NCBI RefSeq assembly: GCF_003938655.1
Contig: NZ_RJJT01000004.1
Location: 124,001-188,000 of the forward strand
DNA length: 64,000 nucleotides
Origin: Rhizobium pisi
Lineage (GTDB): Bacteria > Pseudomonadota > Alphaproteobacteria > Rhizobiales > Rhizobiaceae
Direction: 5' to 3'
Of the stretch, positions 44,050 through 54,220 are shown in pieces. Both the position numbers and the translations under genes were made by a program. The notes beneath the pieces are model-generated. The model did not search any database. It was given only the letters and a program-made list of their open reading frames with translations, and was not told the DNA's origin. Each line of letters opens with the position of its first letter. The first letter of the stretch is position 1.

Positions 44050-45948
44050 ATGTCCGAAGAGAGCCATCAGCACGAACGTCATATGACGCCGAGAAAGCTG
44101 TTTTATCTCGCGCTGGGTTCGGTCGGCGTCGTCTACGGCGATATCGGCACGAGCCCTCTCTACGCCTTTCGCGAAGCGTTGAAGCCCGTGGCCCACGACG
44201 GCCTCACCCGTTTTGAGGTCATCAGCCTGATCTCGCTGATGATCTGGGCGCTGACGATCATCGTCACCATCAAATATGTGCTCTTCCTGCTGCGCGCCGA
44301 CAACGAGGGTGAGGGTGGCACACTGTCGCTGCTTGCCCTTCTGATGAAGACCGCCAACGGCCATACCGCCTTGTTGATGCTGCTCGGCCTGATGGGTGCG
44401 GCACTCTTCCTCGGCGATGCGATGATTACGCCGGCGCTTTCGGTGTTGTCGGCGGTCGAGGGCCTCAAGCTCGTCACGCCCAGCCTTTCGGAATATATCG
44501 TGCCGATTTCGGTGGTGATCCTGGCGCTGCTCTTCGTCGTGCAGTCGCGCGGCACCGGCGCCGTTGCGAAGTTCTTCGGCCCGATCACCGCCGTCTGGTT
44601 CATCGTCATAGCCGCCGCCGGCGTATCGCATATCTCGGACGATTACGGCATCCTTGCCGCCTTCAATCCTTATTATGCGGTCAGCTTCCTGCTGCATGAG
44701 GGTTTCTACGGCGTCGTCGTGCTCGGCGCCGTCTTCCTGACGGTGACGGGTGCCGAGGCGCTTTATGCCGATCTCGGTCACTTCGGCCGCCGCCCGATCC
44801 AGTGGGCCTGGTTCGCGCTGGTGTTCCCGTCGCTGACGCTGAACTATCTCGGTCAGGGCGCTCTCGTTCTCGGCAAGCCGGAAACGATGTCCGATCCCTT
44901 CTATCTGATGTTTCCGCAATGGGCGCTGCTGCCGGTCGTCATCCTTGCCACCGCTGCGACGATCATCGCCAGCCAGGCTGTCATAACAGGCGCCTTTTCT
45001 CTGGTGCGCCAGGGCATCAACCTCGGTTTCCTGCCGCGCATGGAAATCCTCTTCACCTCCGAAACCAACACCGGGCAGATCTTCGTGCCTTCGGTGAACG
45101 CCGTACTGTTCATCGGCGTCATTTTCCTGGTCCTGAGCTTCAAAACCTCGGACGCGCTGGCGACCGCCTATGGCATCTCCGTTACCGGCGCCATGGTCGT
45201 CACCTCGATCATGGCCTTCGAATTCGTCCGCGTCCGCTGGAACTGGTCGCTGCCGGTTGCCATCATCGCCCTCGCCCCGCTGGTCGCGCTCGAAATGATC
45301 TTCCTCGGCGCCAACCTGCTGAAGATCCACGACGGCGGCTATATCCCGATCCTGATCGCCACGGCCTTTACCGTCATCATGTGGACCTGGCGCCGCGGCA
45401 CGGCGATCCTGATGGAAAAGACCCGCCACACCGACATTCCGCTCACCTCCTTCGTCAGCTCGATCGAGCGCAAGAGCGAGCATTCGCCGGCCCAGGTTCC
45501 CGGCACCGCGATCTTCCTGACCAGCGATCCGGAATCGGCGCCCGCCGCCTTGCTGCATAATCTTAAGCACAACCACGTGCTCCATGACCGCAACGTCATC
45601 CTGACGATCCGCACCGTCAACAAGCCGCGCGTCCCGGGTCACGACCGCTACAAGGTCGAGCAGATTTCCGAGCGCTTCTCCCGCGTTGAGTTGCTGTTCG
45701 GCTTCATGGAATCGCAAAATGTCTCGCAGGCGTTGGCGACGCTGCGCAAGACGGGGCTGAAGTTCGACATCATGTCGACGTCCTTCTATCTCGGACGCCG
45801 CAAGCTGGTGCCGGACGCCAAGTCCGGCATGCCTTATTGGCAGGACCGGCTTTACATCGCGCTCGCCAATGCCGCCGCCAATCCCTCGGACTACTTCCGT
45901 CTGCCGGCGAATCGCGTGGTGGAACTGGGCTCGCACGTCATTATTTGA
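44050..45948 (+). CDS. kup: Low-affinity potassium transporter Kup
   Basis: A 632-residue KUP/HAK transporter with about twelve helices and a cytoplasmic tail. [20 protein letters not shown] near the N-terminus is the family signature, with the Asp and Gly needed for K+ coupling; [19 protein letters not shown] and [13 protein letters not shown] are also typical. Rhizobia often have two Kup copies. Clear ATG after a purine-rich leader. Confidence 0.97.
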   Translation: MSEESHQHERHMTPRKLFYLALGSVGVVYGDIGTSPLYAFREALKPVAHDGLTRFEVISLISLMIWALTIIVTIKYVLFLLRADNEGEGGTLSLLALLMKTANGHTALLMLLGLMGAALFLGDAMITPALSVLSAVEGLKLVTPSLSEYIVPISVVILALLFVVQSRGTGAVAKFFGPITAVWFIVIAAAGVSHISDDYGILAAFNPYYAVSFLLHEGFYGVVVLGAVFLTVTGAEALYADLGHFGRRPIQWAWFALVFPSLTLNYLGQGALVLGKPETMSDPFYLMFPQWALLPVVILATAATIIASQAVITGAFSLVRQGINLGFLPRMEILFTSETNTGQIFVPSVNAVLFIGVIFLVLSFKTSDALATAYGISVTGAMVVTSIMAFEFVRVRWNWSLPVAIIALAPLVALEMIFLGANLLKIHDGGYIPILIATAFTVIMWTWRRGTAILMEKTRHTDIPLTSFVSSIERKSEHSPAQVPGTAIFLTSDPESAPAALLHNLKHNHVLHDRNVILTIRTVNKPRVPGHDRYKVEQISERFSRVELLFGFMESQNVSQALATLRKTGLKFDIMSTSFYLGRRKLVPDAKSGMPYWQDRLYIALANAAANPSDYFRLPANRVVELGSHVII

Positions 45949-45957
45949 TGTGTGGAA

Positions 45958-46200
45958 CGGGGGGCGCGGTTTGAGGCCCTAACTCTGTGATGCTTCCGGA
46001 TTATTGGTCTTCGCGATGAAGACCCCGCCCCAAACCCGCCCGGGGTCGAGCCACAGGTCTCGACCCGTCCTCTGGACCCCCACAAGGGGGAGGGGCTTAA
46101 CCTGCATATCTGCGACGTTTCGAGTGGAACGAGCGGGCGCTCCGGGTTAGTCCCTCCCCGTGTGGGGAGGGGACTTTCGCAAGGAAATATCGCCCGCATT
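45958..46200. repeat. Mosaic of rhizobial intergenic inverted repeats
   Basis: Within about 240 bases lie GGGTCGAG / CTCGACCC (46043-46050, 46059-46066), CCCCC-ACAA-GGGGG (around 46077-46090) and CCCTCCCC-GTGT-GGGGAGGG (46152-46171). CCTCCCC-type blocks of this sort recur between genes in Rhizobium and resemble the RIME class of mosaic elements. The element fills most of the 362-base kup-sleB gap, where there is no gene. Confidence 0.65.
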
Positions 46201-46310
46201 AGAATATCCAAAAATTCTCACGGTCACATTCCGGCACGCTCCGTTAACCGGACGTCAAGGTTAATGCGAGATTTTCAAGGGAATGTTCCCGCGTCCCATG
46301 CCCGGAGTTC

Positions 46311-47489
46311 GTGTTGCGTCGCAAGAGCCCTTTCCGTAGCAAGCTGCGTCTTCTTCCCGAGAACTGGGTGTCGCCAGCGATCTTCGGTCTTGCCGGCTGG
46401 CTGATTTTCCCAAGTGTCGCATCCCACGCCGATCTTGCCGCCATGCTCGCGGGTCTCGACCGCGAAGGCGGGAACTGGCGCATGGTGCTGACCAATTCTC
46501 CCGCCGGCTCCATCCACCAGGCCGAACTGGCTTTCGCCGAGCCTGATGTGACGGGGTCGATCTCCGCCGGCGCCGGCATGGTGCTGCCCGATGGCCGCAA
46601 GGTCGCCTTCACCGGGAAGGACAAGGGCCACGAGGACACGCCGGACGAGGATCGCGTCAAGCGCTCCACCAAGAAGGGCCGCATCGTCGCCGTCGAGAAG
46701 ATGCAGCCGCCGAAGGACTTTTCCGCCGGCTCCATTCTCGAGCGCACCAAGATGCTCTTCACGCCGAGCTTCGATCTCAAGGAGAGGTCGGCCTTCGTCA
46801 AGCCGAAGATCCGGGGCAAGGAGATCGAGATCGCCACTTCTTTCTACAAGAAGAAGCCTGTCGTCACCGACAACGACGTGCCGGCGATGCTCGCAAGCCT
46901 CGTCACCAGCAACAAGGCCGATGTGCTTGCCACCGCCTACGCGCCGCCCGCCCCCGATTATGCCCGCCAGTCGCCGTTCGATTCCATCCTGACCGACCAG
47001 GGGGAGGGCCGCTTCGTCCCGGAGATCGGCCCGCGCGATCACGCCTGGGCCGCAAGTGTGTTGCCGCCGAGCGTCTTTTCCGCCGGCGAACAGCAATGCC
47101 TTGCCTCCGGCATCTATTTCGAAGCGCGGGGAGAATCGGTGAAGGGCCAGGCGGCCGTCGCCCAGGTCATTCTCAACCGCGTCCGCAACCCCGCCTATCC
47201 CAAGACGATCTGCGGCGTCGTTTACCAGAACGAGGATTGGCGCAACCGCTGCCAGTTTTCCTTCGCCTGCGACAGCATCAAGGACAGGGTGAATTCGGAA
47301 TATCACTGGCGAGTCGCCCGTGACGTGGCGATGGCGGTGACTGCCGGCAAGATCTGGCTGCCGCAGGTTGGCTCGGCAACGCATTATCACGCCGTCTATG
47401 TCAGACCGAAATGGGCAAAGACCATGGAAAAGGTCGGCCGCATCGGTCTCCACGTCTTCTATCGTACCTATGGCGGCGGCTGGAGCTGA
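46311..47489 (+). CDS. Cell wall hydrolase, SleB/CwlJ family
   Basis: A 392-residue protein with an N-terminal membrane anchor or signal (WVSPAIFGLAGWLIFPSVAS, about 20-39), a long basic/linker part, and a C-terminal Hydrolase_2 domain (about 260-385): CLASGIYFEARGESVKGQAA with the catalytic Glu, VAQVILNRV, and CQFSFACDS. It probably cleaves peptidoglycan as a lytic transglycosylase-like enzyme. Non-spore-forming alphaproteobacteria use such proteins in envelope remodelling. Start GTG at 46311 after CCGGAG. Confidence 0.9.
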   Translation: MLRRKSPFRSKLRLLPENWVSPAIFGLAGWLIFPSVASHADLAAMLAGLDREGGNWRMVLTNSPAGSIHQAELAFAEPDVTGSISAGAGMVLPDGRKVAFTGKDKGHEDTPDEDRVKRSTKKGRIVAVEKMQPPKDFSAGSILERTKMLFTPSFDLKERSAFVKPKIRGKEIEIATSFYKKKPVVTDNDVPAMLASLVTSNKADVLATAYAPPAPDYARQSPFDSILTDQGEGRFVPEIGPRDHAWAASVLPPSVFSAGEQQCLASGIYFEARGESVKGQAAVAQVILNRVRNPAYPKTICGVVYQNEDWRNRCQFSFACDSIKDRVNSEYHWRVARDVAMAVTAGKIWLPQVGSATHYHAVYVRPKWAKTMEKVGRIGLHVFYRTYGGGWS

Positions 47490-47627
47490 GATAAACCGCC
47501 TGGGCCAGCGGATTTCCGACCCTTAAAAGCGGTTTCTTTCAATCGAATTTGGGCAATCGACCGGATATCGGCCTAAATTATTGATTCGATGGAATTATTT
47601 TCTGGCTGGACAGAAGCCGCCTACGCC

Positions 47628-47656
47628 TTGACTATACCAATCCCTAAAACTATGTT
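47628..47656 (+). promoter_or_regulatory. Promoter of the F0 ATP synthase operon
   Basis: TTGACT (47628-47633) and TATGTT (47651-47656) are separated by exactly 17 bases, about 105 bases upstream of atpI. It is a good match to the housekeeping consensus and the only clear one in this gap. Confidence 0.7.
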
Positions 47657-47760
47657 GCGCGCGACTTCAGAACGGGCCGGAAGGGTTTCAACCCTCGTGT
47701 CCGGGGTCCGAATGACCGGGGTAGCGGGAGTACGGGCGACGGGCAAGCGAGGAGGGATCC

Positions 47761-48099
47761 ATGGCGGATGACCGCGAGGAAAGTCTTGAGAAGCGCCGTG
47801 CGCGATTGGAAGCGGAACTCGCGACCAAGCGTGTTGAGGCGGGAGCGGATGATGCAAGCGAGGCTCGTGCCGAGGTAAGCCGCAAAGGCTATGCCCAGGC
47901 TATGAAGCTTTCCAGCGAGTTCATTGCCGCGATCGTCGTCGGTGCTGTTCTAGGCTATCTCCTCGACCGTTTTGTCGGCACGGCGCCTTGGGGTTTGATT
48001 GTTCTTCTGCTTCTCGGATTTTGTGCCGGCGTTCTGAACGTGCTGCGTTCGGCGGGGGTGGTGGCCCATCCCCTGGAAGGCAACGACGACAAGAAATGA
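47761..48099 (+). CDS. atpI: ATP synthase protein I
   Basis: A 112-residue membrane protein: a charged, coiled-coil N-terminus (DRESLEKRRARLEAELATK type) then two helices (FIAAIVVGAVLGYLLDRFVG and LIVLLLLGFCAGVLNVLRSA). AtpI assists assembly of the c-ring and may help magnesium supply. It is the first gene of the F0 operon, as usual in alphaproteobacteria. Confidence 0.93.
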   Translation: MADDREESLEKRRARLEAELATKRVEAGADDASEARAEVSRKGYAQAMKLSSEFIAAIVVGAVLGYLLDRFVGTAPWGLIVLLLLGFCAGVLNVLRSAGVVAHPLEGNDDKK

Positions 48100-48163
48100 G
48101 GACCGGTTTCCCGGTCCAGTGCAATGACCCCGTGTCCTACGGGCCAAAGAGAGAGAACAAGCG

Positions 48164-48916
48164 GTGTCCAACGATCCGACTCATCAGTTCCAGATCTTCA
48201 AGATTGTGCCGATTGAAATCGGCGGGATTGATTTCTCGTTCACCAACGCGTCGCTCTTCATGGCCGCTTCGGCCGCCGTTGCCGTAGGTTTCCTCTATTT
48301 CGCGACCTCGAACCGCGCCATCGTGCCGGGCCGTTCGCAGTCGATCGCGGAAATGTCCTATGAATTCATTGCCAACATGCTGAAGGAAGGCGCGGGCAAG
48401 CAGGGAATGAAGTTCTTCCCGCTGGTCTTTTCGCTCTTCATGTTCGTGTTGACGGCGAACTTGCTTGGCATGTTCCCGTATTTCTTCACGGTCACCAGCC
48501 AGATCATCGTCACGTTCGCGCTGGCGATCCTCGTCATCGGTACGGTTCTCGTCTACGGCTTCTATAAGCATGGCTTCCACTTCCTGAATGTCTTCGTGCC
48601 GTCGGGCGTGCCGGGTCTTCTGCTGCCGCTTGTTGTCGCGATCGAAATCATCTCCTTCCTCTCCCGTCCGATTTCCCTGTCGGTTCGTCTTTTCGCCAAC
48701 ATGCTCGCCGGTCACATTACGCTCAAAGTGTTCGCAGGCTTCGTCGCCTCGCTCGGAGCCCTGGGCGCTCTCGGTGTCGGCGGCGCCGTTCTTCCCCTCA
48801 TCATGACCGTCGCCCTGACCGGTCTCGAGTTCCTCGTCGCCTTCCTTCAGGCTTACGTCTTTGCGGTACTGACTTGCATGTACCTTAACGACGCAATCCA
48901 TCCGGGCGGGCACTAA
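48164..48916 (+). CDS. atpB: ATP synthase F0 subunit a
   Basis: The 250-residue stator subunit that forms the proton half-channels against the c-ring. [20 protein letters not shown] contains the essential Arg, and [19 protein letters not shown] the conserved last helix. Five to six helices. Start GTG at 48164 ([12 protein letters not shown]). Confidence 0.98.
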   Translation: MSNDPTHQFQIFKIVPIEIGGIDFSFTNASLFMAASAAVAVGFLYFATSNRAIVPGRSQSIAEMSYEFIANMLKEGAGKQGMKFFPLVFSLFMFVLTANLLGMFPYFFTVTSQIIVTFALAILVIGTVLVYGFYKHGFHFLNVFVPSGVPGLLLPLVVAIEIISFLSRPISLSVRLFANMLAGHITLKVFAGFVASLGALGALGVGGAVLPLIMTVALTGLEFLVAFLQAYVFAVLTCMYLNDAIHPGGH

Positions 48917-48983
48917 GGATAACGACATCGACGTCAAAGGGCGTCAGTCATTCGCCGCAACAACCATTTCAAAGGAGTTCAAC

Positions 48984-49211
48984 ATGGAAGCGGAAGCAGC
49001 AAAGTACATCGGTGCAGGCCTGGCTTGCTTTGGTATGGCCGGTACGGCTCTCGGCCTCGGCAATATCTTCGGCAGCTACCTGTCCGGCGCTCTGCGCAAT
49101 CCGTCTGCCGCTGACAGCCAGTTCGGCCGTCTGGTATTCGGCTTCGCCGTTACGGAAGCTCTGGGCATCTTCTCGCTGCTCGTCGCTCTCCTCCTCCTCT
49201 TCGCCGTCTGA
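48984..49211 (+). CDS. atpE: ATP synthase F0 subunit c
   Basis: The 75-residue hairpin proteolipid of the rotor ring. First helix GAGLACFGMAGTALGLGNIF, loop SGALRNPSA with the conserved Arg-Asn-Pro, second helix LVFGFAVTEALGIFSLLVAL with the proton-carrying Glu. AAAGGAG precedes the ATG. Confidence 0.98.
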   Translation: MEAEAAKYIGAGLACFGMAGTALGLGNIFGSYLSGALRNPSAADSQFGRLVFGFAVTEALGIFSLLVALLLLFAV

Positions 49212-49289
49212 TATCGGCGAATAGATGGATCACGGCCTGCGGACCGCAAGCCGTGATCCTTTGCATTTGCAGTCCACCTGGAGGTGAGC

Positions 49290-49913
49290 ATGTTTTTTGT
49301 GACCCCGGCTTACGCTGAAGAAGCACCGGCGGCAGCGACCGGCACGGATGCGCATGCCGCTCCGGCCGCAGGCGAGGTCCATACCGAGACCGGCGTTGCC
49401 GAAGGCGAACACGCCCGTGGCCCGTTCCCGCCTTTCGATTCGACGACCTATGCGTCCCAGCTGCTCTGGCTGGCGATTACGTTCGGCGTCTTCTACCTCC
49501 TTATGCAAAAGGTCATTGCGCCGCGCATCGGGGCCATCCTCGACCAGCGCCACACGCGCATCTCTCAGGACCTGGAAGAGGCCAGCCGCCTGAAGGCGGA
49601 GGCCGACGCCGCCGTCCGGACCTATGAAGGTGAACTGGCCGCTGCCCGCGCCAAATCGCATGCGATCGGCTCTGCCGCGCGTGACGCTGCCAAGGTCAAG
49701 GCCGAAGAGGATCGTCGCGCTGTCGAGGCGAGCCTGTCGGAAAAGATCAAGGCTGCCGAAGCCCGTATCGCCGACATCAAGGCGAAGGCTTTCGCCGACG
49801 TCGGTACCATTGCCGAGGAAACGGCCTCTGCGGTCGTCGAGCAGCTGATCGGCGGCACCGTCGCCACGGCCGATGTCGCAGCCGCGGTTGCGGCTGCCAA
49901 GAAGGAGGCTTGA
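49290..49913 (+). CDS. atpG: ATP synthase F0 subunit b'
   Basis: A 207-residue peripheral-stalk subunit. An Ala/His/Glu-rich N-terminal stretch (about 1-50) is followed by one helix ([20 protein letters not shown]) and a long charged coiled coil ([20 protein letters not shown]). The b' form pairs with b to give a heterodimeric stalk, as in photosynthetic bacteria and alphaproteobacteria. I chose ATG 49290 because GGAGG lies at the right distance; a GTG at 49284 is possible. The gene is also called atpF2 or atpX. Confidence 0.93.
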   Translation: MFFVTPAYAEEAPAAATGTDAHAAPAAGEVHTETGVAEGEHARGPFPPFDSTTYASQLLWLAITFGVFYLLMQKVIAPRIGAILDQRHTRISQDLEEASRLKAEADAAVRTYEGELAAARAKSHAIGSAARDAAKVKAEEDRRAVEASLSEKIKAAEARIADIKAKAFADVGTIAEETASAVVEQLIGGTVATADVAAAVAAAKKEA

Positions 49914-49916
49914 TCG

Positions 49917-50408
49917 ATGGAATTTCACTTTGACGCGACTTTCTTCGCTTTTGTCGGGCTCGTCCTCTTCCTGGCGCTCGTCGTCTACCTGAAGGCTCCG
50001 GGCATGATGGCGAAGTCGCTCGACGATCGCGCCGACCAGATCCGCAACGAATTGGCCGAAGCCAAGCGCCTGCGCGAAGAGGCCCAGCATCTGCTTGCCG
50101 AATACCAGCGCAAGCGCAAGGAAGCTGAAGCCGAGGCGGCTCATATCGTCGCTGCCGCCGAGCGCGAAGCCGAAATGCTGACCGCCGAAGCGAAGAAGAA
50201 GACGGAAGAATTCGTCGCCAACCGCACGGCGCTCTCTGAGCAGAAGATCAAGCAGGCCGAGGCCGATGCGATGAAGGCGGTGCGTTCCGCCGCCGTCGAT
50301 CTGGCGATCGCGGCTGCAGAAACGGTGCTTGCCAAGCGGGCCGATGCCAAGGTCCAGTCCGAGCTCTTCGGCAATGCCGTCAGCCAGGTCAAGACGCGGC
50401 TCAACTGA
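49917..50408 (+). CDS. atpF: ATP synthase F0 subunit b
   Basis: A 163-residue peripheral-stalk subunit with one N-terminal helix (FFAFVGLVLFLALVVYLKAP) and a charged coiled coil (RKRKEAEAEAAHIVAAAERE, EKKTEEF-type heptads). It follows b' by three bases and closes the F0 operon; the F1 genes are elsewhere, as in other alphaproteobacteria. Confidence 0.96.
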   Translation: MEFHFDATFFAFVGLVLFLALVVYLKAPGMMAKSLDDRADQIRNELAEAKRLREEAQHLLAEYQRKRKEAEAEAAHIVAAAEREAEMLTAEAKKKTEEFVANRTALSEQKIKQAEADAMKAVRSAAVDLAIAAAETVLAKRADAKVQSELFGNAVSQVKTRLN

Positions 50409-50431
50409 GCGGTTTCGAATGGAATGAGATT

Positions 50432-50462
50432 AAAGGCCGGGCTTGTCCCGGCCTTTTTCTTT
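50432..50462 (+). terminator. Rho-independent terminator of the F0 operon
   Basis: AAAGGCCGGG (50432-50441) pairs with CCCGGCCTTT (50447-50456) around CTTGT and is followed by TTCTTTT. It ends the atp operon just before the convergent rnhB stop. Confidence 0.9.
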
Positions 50463-50471
50463 TGAGCGACT

Positions 50472-51161
50472 CTACTCCGGGATCAGCTCGTCCGTCTCGG
50501 GACCATCATCGCCCTTGCGCAACGGTCTGAAGCTCATCCGGTGGAGGGAGCAGGGGCCATGCTTCTCGATGCCGGCGCGGTGCTGCGCCGTGCCGTAGCC
50601 CGCATGTGCCGCAAAGCCATAGTCCGGAAAGACGGCATGCGCGCGCGCCATCATCCGGTCGCGCGTCACCTTGGCGACGATCGAGGCGGCGGCGATCGAG
50701 ACCGAACGGGCGTCACCCTTGACCACAGCCTGTCCCGGGCAGTCGAGGCCGGGCGGCACGTCAAGTCCATCGGTCAGCACATAGCTTGCCGGAATGGCGA
50801 GGCTGCAAATGGCGCGGCGCATCGCGTCGAGGCTCGCCTTGCGGATATCTGTCTCGTCGATGCGCGTCGAACTGGAGGAGGCGATGGAGACTGTCGCGGT
50901 CGCCAGAATCTGTACGAAGAGTTCCTCTCGCCGTTGCGCGGAAAGTTGCTTGGAATCGTTGAGGCCCTCAGGGATACGCTTCGGATCGAGAATGACGGCG
51001 GCAGCCACCACAGGCCCGGCCAACGGTCCGCGGCCTGCCTCATCGGCGCCGGCGACCGGCCAATGCCCGGCCTTGCGGGCTTTCAGTTCCAGGCGGAAAT
51101 CCGGCACCAGCGGAGCTGTGTCGAAAAGCAGGGGAGAATCGGGTGGCGTGCGACGTTTCAT
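50472..51161 (-). CDS. rnhB: Ribonuclease HII
   Basis: A 229-residue enzyme that removes RNA from RNA-DNA hybrids and single ribonucleotides from [23 protein letters not shown] (about 37-56) includes the metal-binding Asp40-Glu41, and [17 protein letters not shown] is the second family motif; [16 protein letters not shown] follows. Usual length; convergent with atpF. Confidence 0.96.
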   Translation of the reverse strand: MKRRTPPDSPLLFDTAPLVPDFRLELKARKAGHWPVAGADEAGRGPLAGPVVAAAVILDPKRIPEGLNDSKQLSAQRREELFVQILATATVSIASSSSTRIDETDIRKASLDAMRRAICSLAIPASYVLTDGLDVPPGLDCPGQAVVKGDARSVSIAAASIVAKVTRDRMMARAHAVFPDYGFAAHAGYGTAQHRAGIEKHGPCSLHRMSFRPLRKGDDGPETDELIPE

Positions 51162-51329
51162 GCGGCTGAAACTCGCACGCCAACCCGATTTCCCGCAAGT
51201 CCCCGGATCAGGGCGGCGGCCGGGGACTGGGTCCGGCGGATGGTGGCGGTCAGGGCCATCCGCGGGAATTGCGCTCGGGGCTCGAAAACAGGGCGGTTTT
51301 CTTGAGACGCGATGCGCAAGCTGGAAAAA

Positions 51330-52487
51330 TTAGAGTAGCGACAGCTGCACGCCGCTGCCATCGGGCGGCACGAACAGATCGTCGCGCAGCGGCACGCTGC
51401 GTCGCGTCAGGCCGAAACGCCTGGCTGCCATTTCAAACCGGCGCGCGATCTGCCAGGCATAGGGACCCGCACCCTTCATGCGCTTGCCGAAGTCGGCATC
51501 GTAGTCCTTGCCGCCACGCATCGAACGCACCAGCGACATCACATGCCGGTACCGGTCCGGATAATGCTGCAGCAGCCAATCGCGAAAGAGCGGGCTGACT
51601 TCGAGCGGTAGCCGAAGGATGACATAGCTTGCCTCCGCGGCGCCGACAGCCTTGGCCGATTCGAGGATACGCTCCAACTCGTGGTCGTTCAGCGCCGGGA
51701 TGAGCGGAGCGGCCATCACAGCCGTCTGGATACCTGCCTCCGCGAGCGCACGGATCGTCTCCAGGCGCCGCGGCGGCGTGGCGGCGCGGGGCTCCATCGT
51801 CCGGGCAAGTTTGCGGTCGAGCGTCGTCACCGAAATGCCAACGCGCACCAGGTTCTTGCTTGCCATCTCCTGCAGGATGTCGAGGTCACGCAGGATCATC
51901 GCCGATTTGGTGACGATCGACACCGGATGGTTCGCCTTGTTCAGAACCTCGAGGATTCCGCGCATGATGAGCCATTCCTTCTCGATCGGCTGATAGGGGT
52001 CGGTATTGGTGCCGATTGCGATCACCCGCACTTTGTAGCCCGGCTTGGCGAGCTCCCGCTCCAGCAGTTTTGCCGCATCGGGCTTGGCAAACAGCTTCGT
52101 CTCGAAATCGAGACCGGCGGAGAGCCCCATATAGGCGTGGGTCGGCCGGGCGAAGCAATAGATGCAGCCATGCTCGCAGCCGCGATAGGGATTGATCGAG
52201 CGGTCGAAGGAAATATCGGGCGATTCGTTGCGGGTGATGGCCGTGCGCGGCTTCTCGACCTGCACTTCCGTCTTGAAAGGCGGAAGCTCTTCCAGGCTCT
52301 GCCAGCCGTCGTCGAAGGTCTCCCGCTGCAATGCCTCGAACCGTCCTGTCGGATTCAGTCCGGCCCCGCGCCCGCGCCGGCGGTCGACTTCGATCCTGAG
52401 ACCGGAGGACACGATCATCGCATCGGCAATATCTGCCGTATTGGCAGGCGCGAATGCGGCCTGCCCTGCCAGGGACTGCTCTCTCAT
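51330..52487 (-). CDS. PA0069-type radical SAM protein (SplB-related)
   Basis: A 385-residue radical SAM enzyme. The cluster-binding motif CEHGCIYCF (C104, C108, C111) sits in NPYRGCEHGCIYCFARPTHA. The C-terminal part (VILRLPLEVSPLFRDWLLQH) is typical of PA0069 proteins, related to spore photoproduct lyase but of unknown substrate in non-spore-formers. Start ATG at 52487. Divergent from the glycosyltransferase, with 140 bases in between. Confidence 0.9.
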   Translation of the reverse strand: MREQSLAGQAAFAPANTADIADAMIVSSGLRIEVDRRRGRGAGLNPTGRFEALQRETFDDGWQSLEELPPFKTEVQVEKPRTAITRNESPDISFDRSINPYRGCEHGCIYCFARPTHAYMGLSAGLDFETKLFAKPDAAKLLERELAKPGYKVRVIAIGTNTDPYQPIEKEWLIMRGILEVLNKANHPVSIVTKSAMILRDLDILQEMASKNLVRVGISVTTLDRKLARTMEPRAATPPRRLETIRALAEAGIQTAVMAAPLIPALNDHELERILESAKAVGAAEASYVILRLPLEVSPLFRDWLLQHYPDRYRHVMSLVRSMRGGKDYDADFGKRMKGAGPYAWQIARRFEMAARRFGLTRRSVPLRDDLFVPPDGSGVQLSLL

Positions 52488-52627
52488 CGGATTCTCCCGT
52501 GGCGGAGAAGCTATCGCCTCCGCCCGTTTTGATGATTAAATTCCTATCGGCAAAAGGAGAACAATGCAAGAACAAAATGAGGGAAACGTTGCTGGTAAAA
52601 ATTTGTGCGGCGCATTATAGATAGCCG

Positions 52628-53146
52628 ATGTTGACAGTTGTTCTTGAATGTCTGGATCAGGAATCCGAGCTTGCCCAGACCCTGTCGGTATTGGTAACCG
52701 GCGCGGTCGAGGGGCTTGTGAGCGATGTGATCGTGCTCGACCATGGCTCGCGCGACGGCACCTCGAGGGTGGCGGATGCGGCCGGCTGCCGTTTCCATTC
52801 TGAATGGGATATCAAGGACATCGTCCGATCGGCCCGCGGCGAATGGCTGCTTTTCGTCGAGCCGGGCGCGAGACCCCAGGCGGGCTGGATCGATGAGATC
52901 GCCGAATATGTGGCGCTGAACAAGCTGCCGGCGCGCTTTACCGCGTCGCGCGGCTACCGGCGCCCGTTCTTCCAGCGTGTCGGCCGAACAGTGCCGCCGT
53001 TGGAGCTCGGCTTTCTCCTGCCGAAGAAGCAGGCGCTCGCCATCGCCAAAAGCGGCATGCCGCTTGCCGAATTCGTGAAGGGCCAGAAACCGCGGAAGCT
53101 CTCGAGCGAACTGATTCCATCCTGGGTCGCCCGCACCGCGCGGTAG
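52628..53146 (+). CDS. Glycosyltransferase family 2-like protein
   Basis: A compact 172-residue protein. MLTVVLECLDQESELAQTLS and VIVLDHGSRDGTSRVADAAG resemble the nucleotide-sugar half of a GT-A glycosyltransferase, and GEWLLFVEPGARPQAGWIDE is the DxD-like region, here without a clear DxD. It is short for the family (usually 230 or more), so it may be a reduced or non-catalytic member. Acceptor unknown. Confidence 0.75.
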   Translation: MLTVVLECLDQESELAQTLSVLVTGAVEGLVSDVIVLDHGSRDGTSRVADAAGCRFHSEWDIKDIVRSARGEWLLFVEPGARPQAGWIDEIAEYVALNKLPARFTASRGYRRPFFQRVGRTVPPLELGFLLPKKQALAIAKSGMPLAEFVKGQKPRKLSSELIPSWVARTAR

Positions 53147-53312
53147 GTGTCGCGCGTAAAGATGGCGCCCGATACGATTTCGCGCTATAATTTCCCTATG
53201 GCGCCGTCGAAGCGCCTCGCTTCGCAACGGAAGGCCATGGATGCCGGTAACGGCAGAACAGGTCAGCGAAAATCTCCTCTTCTGCCGGGTTCCCGGCGAA
53301 AGGAGGTGCGTC

Positions 53313-53627
53313 ATGGTACGCGGTATGATCTACGGCCTGCTGGCCGTCATATTGCCGACATTGGTGATCGCGCATCCGCATTCGGCAGCATCGCAGACGA
53401 TGCGCAGTTGCGCAGGCCGACCCGAAATCGTCAATTTCCTGGACAAGAACTTCGCCGAAAAGCTCACGGCAGTCGGACTGATCAACCAGAACGCCATTCT
53501 TGAGGTCTATGCCGCCGAAAGCGGCACCTGGACACTCATCGTGACGGATGTTCACGGCGTGAGCTGCATCCTGCTGTCGGGTGACAGCTGGGATACGATG
53601 CCCGCTCTGCCGGGCATTGCCACATAG
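53313..53627 (+). CDS. Small exported protein of unknown function
   Basis: 104 residues with signal peptide MIYGLLAVILPTLVIAHPHS (from residue 5). The mature part has CAGRPEIVNFLDKNFAEKLT and SGTWTLIVTDVHGVSCILLS, a pattern seen in small conserved rhizobial secreted proteins, with two Cys likely to form a disulfide. The start at 53313 has AAAGGAGG upstream. Function unknown. Confidence 0.8.
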   Translation: MVRGMIYGLLAVILPTLVIAHPHSAASQTMRSCAGRPEIVNFLDKNFAEKLTAVGLINQNAILEVYAAESGTWTLIVTDVHGVSCILLSGDSWDTMPALPGIAT

Positions 53628-53668
53628 GCGAGGTGCCGGTGATTCCCAGCGCACCGAAAACAGGCAGT

Positions 53669-54220
53669 CTACTTGGCTGCGCCGCGTCTCAGGTGCTCGT
53701 CCAGCCGCGGCATGATCTCGACGAAGTTGCACGGCGCGCTGCGATAGTCGAGCTGTCCTTTCAGAATGCCGTCCCAGGCATCCCGGCAGGCGCCGGGCGA
53801 GCCCGGCAGCACGAAGATAAAGGTGGAATTGGCAACGCCTGCCGTGGCGCGCGACTGGATCGTCGCGGTGCCGATTTTCTCGTAGGAGATGCGGTGGAAG
53901 ATAGCGGAAAAGCCCTCCATCCGCTTTTCGAACAAAGGCTCCAGCGCCTCGGGCGTCACATCGCGGCCGGTAAAGCCGGTGCCACCAGTGGTGATGACGA
54001 CGTCTATGTCTTTGCTGTCAGTCCAGGCCTTCACCCGCGCGGCGATTTTTTCCCGATCATCGGGCACGATCGCCCGGTCAACCAGCCGATGGCCTGCTTC
54101 GGAGATTCGCTCTGCCAGCGTATCGCCTGATTTGTCGGTCTCAGCCGTGCGGGTGTCCGAGATGGTGAGAATCGCGATGCCGACAGCGATGAAGGGCCGC
54201 TTTTCGTTCAGACTTGCCAT
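53669..54220 (-). CDS. moaB: Molybdenum cofactor biosynthesis protein MoaB
   Basis: A 183-residue MogA/MoaB-family protein that adenylylates molybdopterin before metal insertion. VVITTGGTGFTGRDVTPEAL is the MPT-binding Gly-rich loop and signature; VLPGSPGACRDAWDGI follows near the C-terminus. The ATG overlaps the stop of ispE by one base, so the two genes are likely co-transcribed although functionally unrelated. Confidence 0.95.
   Translation of the reverse strand: MASLNEKRPFIAVGIAILTISDTRTAETDKSGDTLAERISEAGHRLVDRAIVPDDREKIAARVKAWTDSKDIDVVITTGGTGFTGRDVTPEALEPLFEKRMEGFSAIFHRISYEKIGTATIQSRATAGVANSTFIFVLPGSPGACRDAWDGILKGQLDYRSAPCNFVEIMPRLDEHLRRGAAK

Noticed and set aside
43984..45936. 650-codon open frame opposite kup
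   Set aside because: Asp/Arg/Gln-rich composition typical of an antisense frame; kup on the plus strand is certain.
45949..46310. CRISPR array
   Set aside because: The repeats here are inverted, not direct, and have no regular spacer length; no cas genes are near.
47490..47760. Small ORF of 60 codons before atpI (47589-47771)
   Set aside because: It overlaps the likely F0 promoter and the atpI start, and has no coding pattern.
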